Part shown: positions 34,852 through 43,965 of the stretch, piece after piece
Position numbering within the stretch: the stretch's first letter is position 1
Layout: every line of letters starts with the position of its first letter
NCBI GenBank assembly: GCA_965201085.1
Contig: CBDAVS010000021.1
Span: 1-64,000, forward strand
Direction of reading: 5' to 3'
Length of the DNA: 64,000 nucleotides
Source: JAPOUP01 sp965201085
GTDB lineage: Bacteria > Pseudomonadota > Alphaproteobacteria > Rhodobacterales > Rhodobacteraceae
The notes under the pieces: model-generated
Seen by the model: only the letters and a program-made list of their open reading frames with translations
Database searches by the model: none
What the model was told of the DNA's origin: nothing
Made by a program: the position numbers and the translations under genes

Positions 34852-35931
34852 CTAACCCGTAGCCGATGCAGCGGTGCCCACTTCTTCACCGTCCACATCG
34901 TTAGGGACCAGACCATGCGCGGCACGGATTTTCCTTTCAATATCCTCTGACACGCCTTTGTTGTTCATAAGGAAATTCTTCGCGTTCTCACGTCCTTGAC
35001 CGATGCGCTCGTCACCGTAGGAATACCAGGCACCGGATTTCTCGACCACTCCCGCCTTGACTCCTAAATCCAGAAGCTCGCCTGTCTTGGATATCCCTTC
35101 ACCGTACATGATGTCGAACTCGACCTGCTTGAACGGTGGCGCGACCTTGTTCTTGACGACTTTCACGCGGGTCTGATTGCCGATCACCTCGTCGCGGTCC
35201 TTGATCGCACCGATCCGGCGGATATCAAGTCGTACCGAACTGTAGAACTTGAGTGCGTTACCACCGGTCGTCGTCTCGGGCGAACCGAACATCACTCCGA
35301 TCTTCATCCTGATCTGATTGATGAAGATAACTATGCAATTGCTGCGCGAAATGGATCCGGTGAGCTTCCGCATCGCCTGACTCATCAGACGAGCCTGGAC
35401 GCCGACCGCCGAATCGCCCATGTCACCTTCCAGTTCGGACCTCGGTGTCAACGCCGCGACCGAATCAACCACGACAACGTCAACCGCCCCCGAACGCACA
35501 AGCGTATCGGTTATCTCCAGCGCCTGCTCACCAGCATCTGGCTGGCTGATCAGGAGTTCATCGAGATCGACACCCAGTTTCCTGGCATATTGAGGATCAA
35601 GCGCATGCTCGGCATCGACGAACGCACAGACACCTCCGCTCCGCTGCTCTTCAGCCACGCAGTGAAGCGCCAATGTGGTCTTTCCGGAAGACTCCGGACC
35701 GAAAATCTCGACGATCCTTCCTTTGGGCAGCCCACCCACCCCCAAAGCTATGTCAAGGCCTAGCGACCCAGTGGACGTCACTCCAATTTCGGCCAGTGGC
35801 TTTTCACCACCAAGCTTCATGACCGACCCCTTTCCGAACTGCCGCTCAATTTGGGAAAGAGCCGAGTCAAGGGCCTTCTGCCTGTCAACCTTTCGCTTGC
35901 CGTCCATCGAAATCAATTCCGCCGTAGCCAT
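34852..35931 (-). CDS. recA: RecA recombinase
   Basis: 359 residues, start MATAELISMDGKRKVD. Strand exchange and LexA co-protease. Walker A GPESSGKTT, the AFVDAEHALD block, FINQIRMKIGVMFG (loop L1/L2 region), GGNALKFYSSVRLDIRR, and an acidic C-terminal tail are present. A longer in-frame start (35970) adds a non-RecA leader and is rejected. An SOS box lies about 50 bp upstream. Single gene, apparently monocistronic. Confidence 0.97.
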   Translation of the reverse strand: MATAELISMDGKRKVDRQKALDSALSQIERQFGKGSVMKLGGEKPLAEIGVTSTGSLGLDIALGVGGLPKGRIVEIFGPESSGKTTLALHCVAEEQRSGGVCAFVDAEHALDPQYARKLGVDLDELLISQPDAGEQALEITDTLVRSGAVDVVVVDSVAALTPRSELEGDMGDSAVGVQARLMSQAMRKLTGSISRSNCIVIFINQIRMKIGVMFGSPETTTGGNALKFYSSVRLDIRRIGAIKDRDEVIGNQTRVKVVKNKVAPPFKQVEFDIMYGEGISKTGELLDLGVKAGVVEKSGAWYSYGDERIGQGRENAKNFLMNNKGVSEDIERKIRAAHGLVPNDVDGEEVGTAASATG

Positions 35932-35981
35932 AGTCAGTCTCCTTATTTCACAGCATCTGCCCTGCGGCAATCACCATCAAT

Positions 35982-35996
35982 GTTCATTTTATGTTC
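35982..35996 (-). promoter_or_regulatory. LexA (SOS) box upstream of recA
   Basis: GTTC ATTTTAT GTTC matches the alphaproteobacterial GTTC-N7-GTTC operator exactly; on the recA strand it is GAAC-N7-GAAC. Position is about 50 bp before the start codon, where LexA would block the promoter. Confidence 0.85.
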
Positions 35997-36009
35997 TTAT
36001 GCCACACAT

Positions 36010-36507
36010 AGGAACAAAAAGAGAATATAACAATATGGATTGGAATGTTTTTTGAGATCCAGCGACCCGCATTGGGAGAGACCACAGAACGCACCTCATT
36101 CGGTCACGATGCGCATCCATTTACAATATCCTGAATCTTCTGTCAGAAATAGTCTGGATCACGATCACATGCACCGATTTGGTAACCGAAGATATGTTGC
36201 ATGTCTGCAACAATTTTCGTCATGAAAAGTCCTGCCAGGGTGGTCCCGCCGGTATGGCTACCGCTTACCAACCATGCCACGCAGCATGGCCCGGTCAACA
36301 CCATGCCGACAAGCTCACCGTTTCTTCGAATCGCTGATAACCGCAACGCTCACAGTCCAACAGATGGACAATACCGCTCAATCCGGCTTTCGTGCCTCGG
36401 CGACATTTCGGGAAAGCACGGAACCCACATATCGGTATATCCAAATATCCCGCTCACATCGTCCATCCAGCGCAACCAGTGACTTTGCAGACCCTGACAA
36501 ATCGCGT
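36010..36507. other. intergenic between recA and guaB, no gene recognised
   Basis: About 500 bp of comparatively AT-rich sequence. A minus-strand frame at 36143-36346 (MRLSAIRRNGELVGMVLTGP) has no motif I recognise. This relaxed stretch shows that non-coding host DNA is not as GC-rich as the decayed IS copies. Confidence 0.5.
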
Positions 36508-37956
36508 TCACATCACCCGGTAGTTGGGACTCTCACGTGTGATCTGAACGTCATGGGAATGACTTTCCCTGAGTCCAGCACCTGTGATCTTCACGAAACG
36601 GCATCCGCCGCGCAGTTCGTCTACGGTCGCGCACCCAGTGTATCCCATGGCGGCGCGCAAGCCACCGACGAGCTGATGGATCACGGCCGCAGCCGAGCCT
36701 TGATAGGGCACCTGACCTTCAATTCCTTCGGGAACCAGTTTGTCACTTGCCGCGTCTTTCTGGAAATAGCGGTCAGCGGAGCCACGGGCCATCGCACCGA
36801 GCGAACCCATACCCCGATAACTCTTGAAGCTACGGCCTTGGTAAAGAATCACCTCCCCGGGGCTTTCATCGGTACCGGCGATCATGCTTCCAACCATTGC
36901 ACATGACGCACCAGCGGCAACCGCCTTGGCGAAATCGCCGGAATACTTGATTCCCCCATCCGCGATTATCGGCACGTCACCGGCAGCGTCCGAGCAGTCC
37001 ATGATCGCGGTCAACTGCGGAACACCAACACCGGCAACCATGCGGGTCGTGCAGATACTTCCCGGTCCAATTCCCACCTTTACGGCGTCGGCACCCGCGT
37101 CAATAAGCGCTCGCGTCGCTTCGGCGGTGGCGACGTTACCGGCTACCACCTGAACTTCGTTTGAAAGCCGCTTGATCCGCTCCACCGCCAGCACAACCGC
37201 CGCCGAATGCCCATGAGCCGTATCCACGACGATCATATCGATGCCCGCATCGACCAGCGCCTCTGACCGCTCGACACCGGCATCTCCCACTGTCGTAGCA
37301 GCGGCCACGCGTAAACGGCCCAGATGATCCTTGCACGCATTCGGATTCAACACCGCCGTTTCGGTGTCCTTCAACGTCAGCAGCCCCGTAAGCCTGCCGT
37401 ATTCATCGGTTACGAGGAGTTTCTCTATCCGACGCGCCCTCATAAGGGACTTTGCCGATTCCAGATCCGCTGGCTCGACCAACTTCGCGAGATTGTCGGA
37501 GGTCATCATAGCATGAACGGGCGTATCATCCGATGTCGCGAAGCGCATATCGCGATTGGTTACGATCCCGATTACGCGTCCCCCATCACCGATAACAGGA
37601 AATCCTGTAAAATTATAACGATCAATCAATGCTTTGGCATCCGCAAGTGTCTGGTCCGGGCGTAGCGTAACAGGATTGTACACAATACCGGATTCAAACC
37701 GCTTCACCCGACGGACCTCCCTTGATTGCCTGTCAATGGAAAGGTTGCGATGAATGACACCAATACCGCCAGCCTGGGCCATCGCGATCGCCATTCGGCT
37801 CTCGGTCACCGTGTCCATGGCCGAACTCAGGAGTGGGATATTAAGCCGGATGGTCCTGGTTACAGACGTACTGATGTCCACGGTCGCCGGCAACACGCTC
37901 GATGCCGCCGGAACAAGCAGCACGTCGTCGAATGTGAGCGCCTCGCGTATCTCCAT
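36508..37956 (-). CDS. guaB: inosine-5'-monophosphate dehydrogenase
   Basis: 482 residues, start MEIREALTFDDVLLVPAAS. Converts IMP to XMP with NAD, the first step to GMP. The catalytic Cys is in GPGSICTTRMVAGVG; the CBS pair spans about residues 95-210 (VHAMMTSDNLAKL, RRIEKLLVTDEYGRLTGLLT); the flap has KSYRGMGSLGAM. Family-typical length. The upstream frame to 38115 is a non-homologous extension. Confidence 0.96.
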   Translation of the reverse strand: MEIREALTFDDVLLVPAASSVLPATVDISTSVTRTIRLNIPLLSSAMDTVTESRMAIAMAQAGGIGVIHRNLSIDRQSREVRRVKRFESGIVYNPVTLRPDQTLADAKALIDRYNFTGFPVIGDGGRVIGIVTNRDMRFATSDDTPVHAMMTSDNLAKLVEPADLESAKSLMRARRIEKLLVTDEYGRLTGLLTLKDTETAVLNPNACKDHLGRLRVAAATTVGDAGVERSEALVDAGIDMIVVDTAHGHSAAVVLAVERIKRLSNEVQVVAGNVATAEATRALIDAGADAVKVGIGPGSICTTRMVAGVGVPQLTAIMDCSDAAGDVPIIADGGIKYSGDFAKAVAAGASCAMVGSMIAGTDESPGEVILYQGRSFKSYRGMGSLGAMARGSADRYFQKDAASDKLVPEGIEGQVPYQGSAAAVIHQLVGGLRAAMGYTGCATVDELRGGCRFVKITGAGLRESHSHDVQITRESPNYRVM

Positions 37957-38258
37957 GGAAAGGTCCCTTGGGAGCGTTCGTTTGCGCACCTGTTTCTCAC
38001 AATGGTGATGGTTTGGAAAGGGTGTGGAAAAAAGCCGATTCGCCTCTTGGGACCCGATGAACCGTCTTTCGGACGACACGCTCCCGGACAGTGTCCAATC
38101 GATCCTCGCTGTCAATTGAAGAACAATACCGACTTCATACCGAAAACCCCGATCTTAAAAGCCATCCGCTCCCGGGAAACACCTATTCTTAACGCATGCC
38201 TTAGGAGATGATCGGCGAGGCCGGGATATTCGCCTTCATTCAAAAAAATAGCCCCAAA

Positions 38259-39791
38259 TCACTCACCCGGCGGCGCTCCACCCTCGGCAGTCCGGCGCGC
38301 GATGAACGAGTCAAGAACATCCAATCGCTCGGAGTCGAACGGTGGATCCCGATGCGCCGCAAGACGTTCCTGCCATATTCGGGTGGCGCGCTCGTTCGCG
38401 GTCATCGCACCGTTATCGGACCAGGTGCCGAAATTGGAAATATCCCAGGTTTTCGGTTCGTAGAACGCGGTGTGAAACCGCTCCAACGTATGTTTTGTGC
38501 CGAAGAAATGTCCTCCGGGAGCCACCTCGCTAATCGCCGCCAATGACAGATCCATTTCGTCCGTCTCGCTCGAAGCACAAAGCTCAGCGAAAATCTGGAC
38601 CATTTCCATATCCGTTACGAGCTTTTCGTAACCTAGTGTCAGTCCACCTTCCATCCAGCCCGCCGAATGCACGATCAGGGTGGCGCCTGCCATAACCGCC
38701 GCCCAACAGGAAATCTCGGTCTCGTGTGCGGCCTGCGCGTCATTGACGTTGCTGGCACAGCCTGCCGAAGATCTCCATGTCATCCCGATATGTCGCGCCA
38801 GCTGACCGGATCCGAGAGTTGCCCTGATATGTTCGGGTGTACCGAATGCGGGGGCACCGGATTTCAGATCCACGTTCGAACAGAAGTTGCCGTACATCAC
38901 CGGCGCCCCCGGTGACACGAGCTGATTGAGAACGATCCCTGCCAACGCCTCGGCATGCTGGAGGCTCAGCGCTCCCGCGACGGTCACGGGCGCCATGGCG
39001 CCGAGCATACAGAATGGCGTAACGATGGTCAGCTGTCCCCAGCGGGCATGATCGATGATTCCCTGCGCCATCAGCCGGTCGACCTGCCGTGGCGAATTGG
39101 TGTTGATAATTGTCTTTGTATGCGGTTCCGCCCGGAAAGCATCATCGGACAGGCCGCGCCAAAGACGGATCATCTCGAAGCAGTCCTCGACATGCACCCG
39201 TCCACGTGAAAATACGAAGGGCACCTTGGGGCTGGTAAGCAGCTGATGCCTCATAGTGGCATAGTGGCGCAGATGGATGGGTACGTCCTGCGGCTCAACC
39301 ATCGCGTTCTGCATATGCAACGCTTCGAAACCGGCGACAATCCGGCTGAGTTCCTTGAAGTCCCGTATGGAACCAGGCCTGCGACCGCGCGACCGGTCAG
39401 TGACGTTCGGACAACCGGCACCTGACAGAAATATCAAAGCGCCGGGATGAAACCAAACATCGGTTTCAGGCAAGCCACCCCTTAACGTGAATTCGCCCGG
39501 CGACGTTCTGAGCGCTTCGGCGACGATTTCCGGTCCGATGCGCACCATCTCCGTGGTCTCGTCAACCAAAGCACCGGCTGCACGAAAATACTTACGGGCC
39601 TCAGGCAACAACACCTTGAGCCCAAGCTCGCCCAGAACGCGCAGTGCATTTTCGTGCAGCGCATTCACCTGATCGTCGGAAAACAGCCGCTGAGGCGTGA
39701 ACGGATTCCTAAGGTCGCGATAGCTGCGCACCCTTACCGGCACACCGGCACCGGCCAACCTATCCCGTCTACCGCGTCGCGTCGCCATCAA
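38259..39791 (-). CDS. trimethylamine methyltransferase (MttB) family protein, non-pyrrolysine
   Basis: 510 residues, one uninterrupted frame without an internal TAG, so it belongs to the pyrrolysine-free COG5598 group. Such proteins demethylate quaternary amines such as glycine betaine, proline betaine, carnitine or butyrobetaine, usually handing the methyl to a corrinoid protein. Recognisable stretches: LGELGLKVLLPEARKYFRAAG, FSRGRVHVEDCFEM, INTNSPRQVD, MYGNFCSNVDLKSGAPAFGTPE and SEVAPGGHFFGTKHTLERF. It lies downstream of the acyl-CoA genes in the same orientation; the substrate is likely a carnitine-like betaine, by context only. Confidence 0.85.
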   Translation of the reverse strand: MMATRRGRRDRLAGAGVPVRVRSYRDLRNPFTPQRLFSDDQVNALHENALRVLGELGLKVLLPEARKYFRAAGALVDETTEMVRIGPEIVAEALRTSPGEFTLRGGLPETDVWFHPGALIFLSGAGCPNVTDRSRGRRPGSIRDFKELSRIVAGFEALHMQNAMVEPQDVPIHLRHYATMRHQLLTSPKVPFVFSRGRVHVEDCFEMIRLWRGLSDDAFRAEPHTKTIINTNSPRQVDRLMAQGIIDHARWGQLTIVTPFCMLGAMAPVTVAGALSLQHAEALAGIVLNQLVSPGAPVMYGNFCSNVDLKSGAPAFGTPEHIRATLGSGQLARHIGMTWRSSAGCASNVNDAQAAHETEISCWAAVMAGATLIVHSAGWMEGGLTLGYEKLVTDMEMVQIFAELCASSETDEMDLSLAAISEVAPGGHFFGTKHTLERFHTAFYEPKTWDISNFGTWSDNGAMTANERATRIWQERLAAHRDPPFDSERLDVLDSFIARRTAEGGAPPGE

Positions 39792-40017
39792 ACTCTCGCT
39801 CCGTCCAGACTTCGGGTACCGATCTCCCGGCTAGAAAAAGAACCCATGTCATTGAAGACTGGCCCAAGGCCTGCCGCGTCTCTTGATCCTGATGCAGCGA
39901 AACATCTCCAGACATGGGAATACCTTATCGATGGGGCAGGATATGGCATCCCAGCCGAAAGCCATGGCTTTAGTGCGGCATACGTCCGAATTATGTAGGC
40001 GGCTGAAGTCAACGCTT

Positions 40018-40803
40018 CTATTTCCCTTTCCAGATCGGATCACGTCCTTCGGCGAAAGCCCTCGCACCCTCAATCTGATCCTCCGATCCATAGAGCGTCT
40101 CAACGGTCGGAAACTGGCTCTTTGTGATCCGGTTCATCGCATCCTGAAACTTCATATCTTCCGCCTCGCGCACGATCTCCTTGATCGCGGCGTAGACAAG
40201 CGGTGGGCCCGCCGTCAGAAATTCGGCAAGCGCGAGTGCCTCGCGCATCAGATCCGAGGCCGGATGGATTCGGTTCACCAGCCCCCAGCGCGCGGCCGCC
40301 TCCGCATCAAGCCAGCATCCTGTCAACAGCATTTCCATCGCGATATGATGCGGGATGCGTTTGGGAAGCTTGACACTAGCGGCATCGGCAACGGTTCCCG
40401 AACGGATTTCGGGCAACGCGAATGTGGCGTGCTCCGCAGCCAGAATCATATCCGCGCAAAGTGCCAGTTCCAGACCGCCGCCGCAGCAGATACCGTTCAC
40501 CGCAGCGATCACTGGCTTGTTGAGCCCCCTCAATTCCTGCAGTCCACCGAAGCCACCGACACCGTAATCCCCATCCACCGCTTCGCCTGACGCGGCGGCC
40601 TTGAGATCCCAGCCCGCGCAAAAAAACCTCTCACCACCTCCGGTAATGACCGCCACGCGCAGTTCCGGATCATCGCGGAAGCCAAGGAATACCTCGCCCA
40701 TCCTGCGACTGGTCGCGAAATCAATCACATTCGCCTTTGGTCGATCAAGCGTCACTTCCAGAACCTTGCCCTGGATTCGCGTCCGCACACATTTACCACT
40801 CAT
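40018..40803 (-). CDS. enoyl-CoA hydratase/carnitinyl-CoA dehydratase-like protein
   Basis: 261 residues, start MSGKCVRTRIQGKV. In the ancestral layout this ATG overlapped the stop of the CoA ligase gene (ATGA), before IS5 inserted. Crotonase fold: oxyanion-hole FFCAGWDLKAAA and NGICCGGGLELALCADMIL, then ATFALPEIRSG with the Glu used by many hydratases. CaiD-like by context (MttB-like, ligase, dehydrogenase). IS5 at 40881-41877 separates it from its promoter-proximal partners. Confidence 0.86.
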   Translation of the reverse strand: MSGKCVRTRIQGKVLEVTLDRPKANVIDFATSRRMGEVFLGFRDDPELRVAVITGGGERFFCAGWDLKAAASGEAVDGDYGVGGFGGLQELRGLNKPVIAAVNGICCGGGLELALCADMILAAEHATFALPEIRSGTVADAASVKLPKRIPHHIAMEMLLTGCWLDAEAAARWGLVNRIHPASDLMREALALAEFLTAGPPLVYAAIKEIVREAEDMKFQDAMNRITKSQFPTVETLYGSEDQIEGARAFAEGRDPIWKGK

Positions 40804-40880
40804 CGCGATTCTCCGATTCTCATCAATACGTCCACCGCCAGCGCCCGCGTTGGTGCGCAGATCAACGGATTGATTTCTAA

Positions 40881-41877
40881 GAGTTTGAATCATAAGTCAC
40901 TGATATCATTAAACTATTTTTTTTCATGGAGTTGACGCCCTCGCCACCCGCCTGAGCAGGAACCGGCAGGCGGCCAGCGTTCGGCATCACGCTCGGACCG
41001 TTGGCGCGTGATGCCTCACCCCGGATGCCAGCGAGTTCTCGCTGAGGCGCTCATAGTCCTTCGACAGGCGGCGGCACCGGCCCATCCAGGCGAAGGTCCG
41101 CTCCACCACCCACCGGCGGTAGAGAACAGTGAACCCTTTGACATCCTTCGGTTTTTCGACGATCCTGATCACGTTCGACAACCCCATCCCCTCAAGCCGC
41201 TCCCGCAGCTTCGGACCCGGGTGGCCACCGTCGGCGAACAGCCTACACACCGTGGGCACCGTCTCCAGCAGCTTCGCGATCAGGTCCGGCGCCCCGTCCC
41301 GGTCCTGGATATCGGCGGTGTGAACCGTCATGACGATCGGCGTGCCGTCGGCGTCCACGATCAGGTGCCTTTTCCTCCCCTTCACCCTCTTCCCGGCGTC
41401 GTAGCCGCGGGGGCCGCCGCTCTCCGTGGTCCTCACCGACTGGCTGTCGATCGAGGCGGCGGTCGGCTCCGCGGAGCGCCCCGAACACCGCCGCGCGAGG
41501 TCCCGGAGACGATGCACGAGACGCTCCAGGAGCCCGCTCCGCCGCCATGCGTAAAAATAGTTCCGGTCGGTGGAAAACGGTGGATATCCAGAGGGTAACG
41601 CGCGCCACTGGCATCCCGTGGACAGGATATACTGGACCGCGTCGAACACCGACCGAAGGTCGACCTCGCGCGGCCGTCCCATCCTTCCCCGCTTCGGCAG
41701 CATCGGCTCGATGATGGTCCATTCGGCGTCGGTCAGATCGTTTTGACTGTGGTCGTCCGGGCGCTTATGGATCTGTTGGGTGGTCCTGTTCCAGGGCATG
41801 GCTCTCTCCGTATTTGGTTGTGTTCACCAACCGGAATGCCACATCCTGCGGGACCACTCAACCTATGGAACAAACTC
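40881..41877 (-). mobile_element. IS5-family insertion sequence, copy 2 (intact)
   Basis: Ends GAGTTTGAATCATAAG and the complement of GAGTTTGTTCCATAG, 3-bp TSD TAA at 40878-40880 and 41878-41880. 997 bp with one intact transposase. It interrupts an acyl-CoA operon, removing the end of the CoA ligase gene. Sister of the eroded copy at 1669-2674. Confidence 0.92.
40987..41799 (-). CDS. IS5-family transposase, intact
   Basis: 270 residues, MPWNRTTQQIHKRPDDHSQN. DDE motif in context: Asp in IDSQSVRTTESGG, Asp in LFADGGHPG, Glu in RRWVVERTFAWM. N-terminal DUF4096-like helix-turn-helix (LTDAEWTIIEPMLP). Frame and motifs look normal, so it may be active. Serves as the reference copy for the base-change comparison. 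Confidence 0.93.
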   Translation of the reverse strand: MPWNRTTQQIHKRPDDHSQNDLTDAEWTIIEPMLPKRGRMGRPREVDLRSVFDAVQYILSTGCQWRALPSGYPPFSTDRNYFYAWRRSGLLERLVHRLRDLARRCSGRSAEPTAASIDSQSVRTTESGGPRGYDAGKRVKGRKRHLIVDADGTPIVMTVHTADIQDRDGAPDLIAKLLETVPTVCRLFADGGHPGPKLRERLEGMGLSNVIRIVEKPKDVKGFTVLYRRWVVERTFAWMGRCRRLSKDYERLSENSLASGVRHHAPTVRA

Positions 41878-43824
41878 TAACTCTTCCACTCGCTCGGGAT
41901 TTGCCATCACATAATCCGTTACGGCCCGTACGGCACGAATCACCGCCTCCTGATCGACCGCCGGCGAACCACGCCAGCCTTCAAGCAGGGATGCGATGCG
42001 AAGTCTGGAAAGTGCTTCACGAATCTCTAAATCGGTGACCGGTAGAATGGCGTGTTCGCTGTCACACAGAAGTTCCGCCAACACCCCTCCCGCCGCGAGG
42101 GTCAACACGAAACCATGGGCTGGATCCCGCGTCACACCTATCAACAGTTCGGCAACACCGTCGGTCACCATTTCCTCGACAAGAAATCCCGTACCTTCCA
42201 TATGCTCCGCCGCGGACAGAGCGGTCTCGGCACAGTGTAGATTCAAGGCAACGGCTTGGGCTTCCGTCTTATGGGCAATGTCCTCCCCCTTCAGCACCAG
42301 AGGAAATCCAATACACATCGCGGCCGATGCGACCTCACTGATGGAAGCGATATGAATGGAACGTGGCGTCTCAAGCCCGAAACCTGTCAGGATCCTCCTG
42401 CCTTCCGCTTCGGACAGCAGGTGCACGTTTCGCGGCTCACCGGGCAGTAACGCTGGGTCCGGCATCTTCCTCGCGCGTCCCAGCGCGGCGGCCACTTCGA
42501 ACGCCAGCAGCGCTTCGTTCATTCCGCCGAGCGGTGCGATCCCCAAGTCCACCAGTCGCTCCGCCGTCGCTTCGGGCATGGTCTCGGGCAGTGACGCGAC
42601 AATCGCCATGGGTCTGTTCGTTGAACGCACTGTCCGGCTAACCGCCTCGATTACCGGTTCCCAGTCAGCATCCGAACAGCGGTCGGCTCTGGGAAAATCC
42701 GCAACCACGGCACCGAGGGCAACGTCTCCCTGCATCATAGCGCTGAAGGTCAGCGTCATCGCTTCCGCGTTCGCCCAGATATAGGTGTGATAATCCAACG
42801 GGTTGGTAATCGCCACTTTTGGACCGAGAGCGGTGCGTAACGCTTCAAGCTGAGTCGCTTCGAGTGGCGGAAGCACAAGTTCCCTTCCTTGGACGGCATC
42901 CGCCATCAACCCGGCCTCCCCGCCTGAACATGCCATCAGGGCCAGACGGTTTGAAGTGAGAGGCCCGCAGATATGCAGGAGCTTGAGCGTCTCCAGAAGT
43001 TCCGGCAACGAAGCCACCTGCGCAGCTCCAAGCCGACGGAAAAACGCGTCCGCCCCGGCGGCGCTGCCAGCGAGAGAGGCCGTATGCGACACCGCGGCCG
43101 CCCGCGATGCATCCGACCGGCCGGTTTTCAGGATGACGACCGGCTTACCTTGTTCCCGCGCAAATTCCATCATCGCTTCGAATTGACGTATATGGCACAC
43201 CCCTTCGAGGTGGAGCCCGAGCACCGTCACACGCTCGTCCGACAGGAGTGCGCTTCCGATCTCCGCCACTCCGGTCTGGACCTGATTACCCGCCGTGACC
43301 ATATATGCGATCGGCAGGCCCCGCCGCTGCATCGTTAGATTTATGGCGATGTTGGAACTTTGCGTTACGATCGCCACGCCGCTTCGGCAACGCCGGCCAC
43401 CCTGCTGGTCAGGCCAAAGGGAGGCACCATCCAGATAGTTCAGGTAACCATAGCAATTAGGTCCGATCAGCACCATGCCGTCAGCGACATCAAGCAGCTG
43501 CGCCTGCAGCTCGATTCCGTCGCCCGTCTCGGCCACGGCCTCGGAGTAACCACTGGCATAGGCCACCGCACCCCCCGCTCCCATCGCCGCAAGATCCTTG
43601 ACAATTCCAACGGTCGACTTTCGGTTAACTCCGATAAAGGCCGCATCCGGTGCCTTCGGAAGATCCTTGACGGTGGCGTAGTCTGCGCGGTTTGGATGCA
43701 CATGCCAGACAGGTCCTTCGAAACCGATCCTGGCGCAGTTTTCCATCAGGTAGCGACACTCCGCCCGTCCCCCGATCACCGCTATGGACCGTGGGCGGAA
43801 AAACCGTTTTAGATCGCGAGCCAT
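41863..43824 (-). CDS. NDP-forming acyl-CoA synthetase (CoA ligase), C-terminus truncated by IS5
   Basis: 653 codons are open; fused CoA-binding/ligase/ATP-grasp architecture. N-terminal Rossmann domain: FFRPRSIAVIGG, VLIGPNCYGYLN. Ligase part with active-site His region VSHTASLAGS. C-terminal ATP-grasp: GFPLVLKGEDIAHKTEAQAV and VEEMV. The native end can be rebuilt across IS5: after VEEL it continued EINPL and 20 more residues to a TGA overlapping the next ATG. The current gene ends VEELEFVP, the last three residues coming from IS5. The lost INPL block normally supplies Mg/nucleotide contacts, so activity is doubtful. Confidence 0.88.
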   Translation of the reverse strand: MARDLKRFFRPRSIAVIGGRAECRYLMENCARIGFEGPVWHVHPNRADYATVKDLPKAPDAAFIGVNRKSTVGIVKDLAAMGAGGAVAYASGYSEAVAETGDGIELQAQLLDVADGMVLIGPNCYGYLNYLDGASLWPDQQGGRRCRSGVAIVTQSSNIAINLTMQRRGLPIAYMVTAGNQVQTGVAEIGSALLSDERVTVLGLHLEGVCHIRQFEAMMEFAREQGKPVVILKTGRSDASRAAAVSHTASLAGSAAGADAFFRRLGAAQVASLPELLETLKLLHICGPLTSNRLALMACSGGEAGLMADAVQGRELVLPPLEATQLEALRTALGPKVAITNPLDYHTYIWANAEAMTLTFSAMMQGDVALGAVVADFPRADRCSDADWEPVIEAVSRTVRSTNRPMAIVASLPETMPEATAERLVDLGIAPLGGMNEALLAFEVAAALGRARKMPDPALLPGEPRNVHLLSEAEGRRILTGFGLETPRSIHIASISEVASAAMCIGFPLVLKGEDIAHKTEAQAVALNLHCAETALSAAEHMEGTGFLVEEMVTDGVAELLIGVTRDPAHGFVLTLAAGGVLAELLCDSEHAILPVTDLEIREALSRLRIASLLEGWRGSPAVDQEAVIRAVRAVTDYVMANPERVEELEFVP

Positions 43825-43965
43825 CGATCACTTCCGACGCGAACCACCTGATTCTTCATAGCCCGCGTTCCAAGGAATTGCCTGGATAACGAGCGCCCGA
43901 TCCAACCAAACATGGGAGCGGGTCGCCCTCGCGGGTGGAACATATGCTTCGAAGCAGGTTTCAAC

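Noticed and set aside
38259..39791. Pyrrolysine-containing MttB
   Set aside because: There is no in-frame TAG; the protein is of the pyrrolysine-free type.
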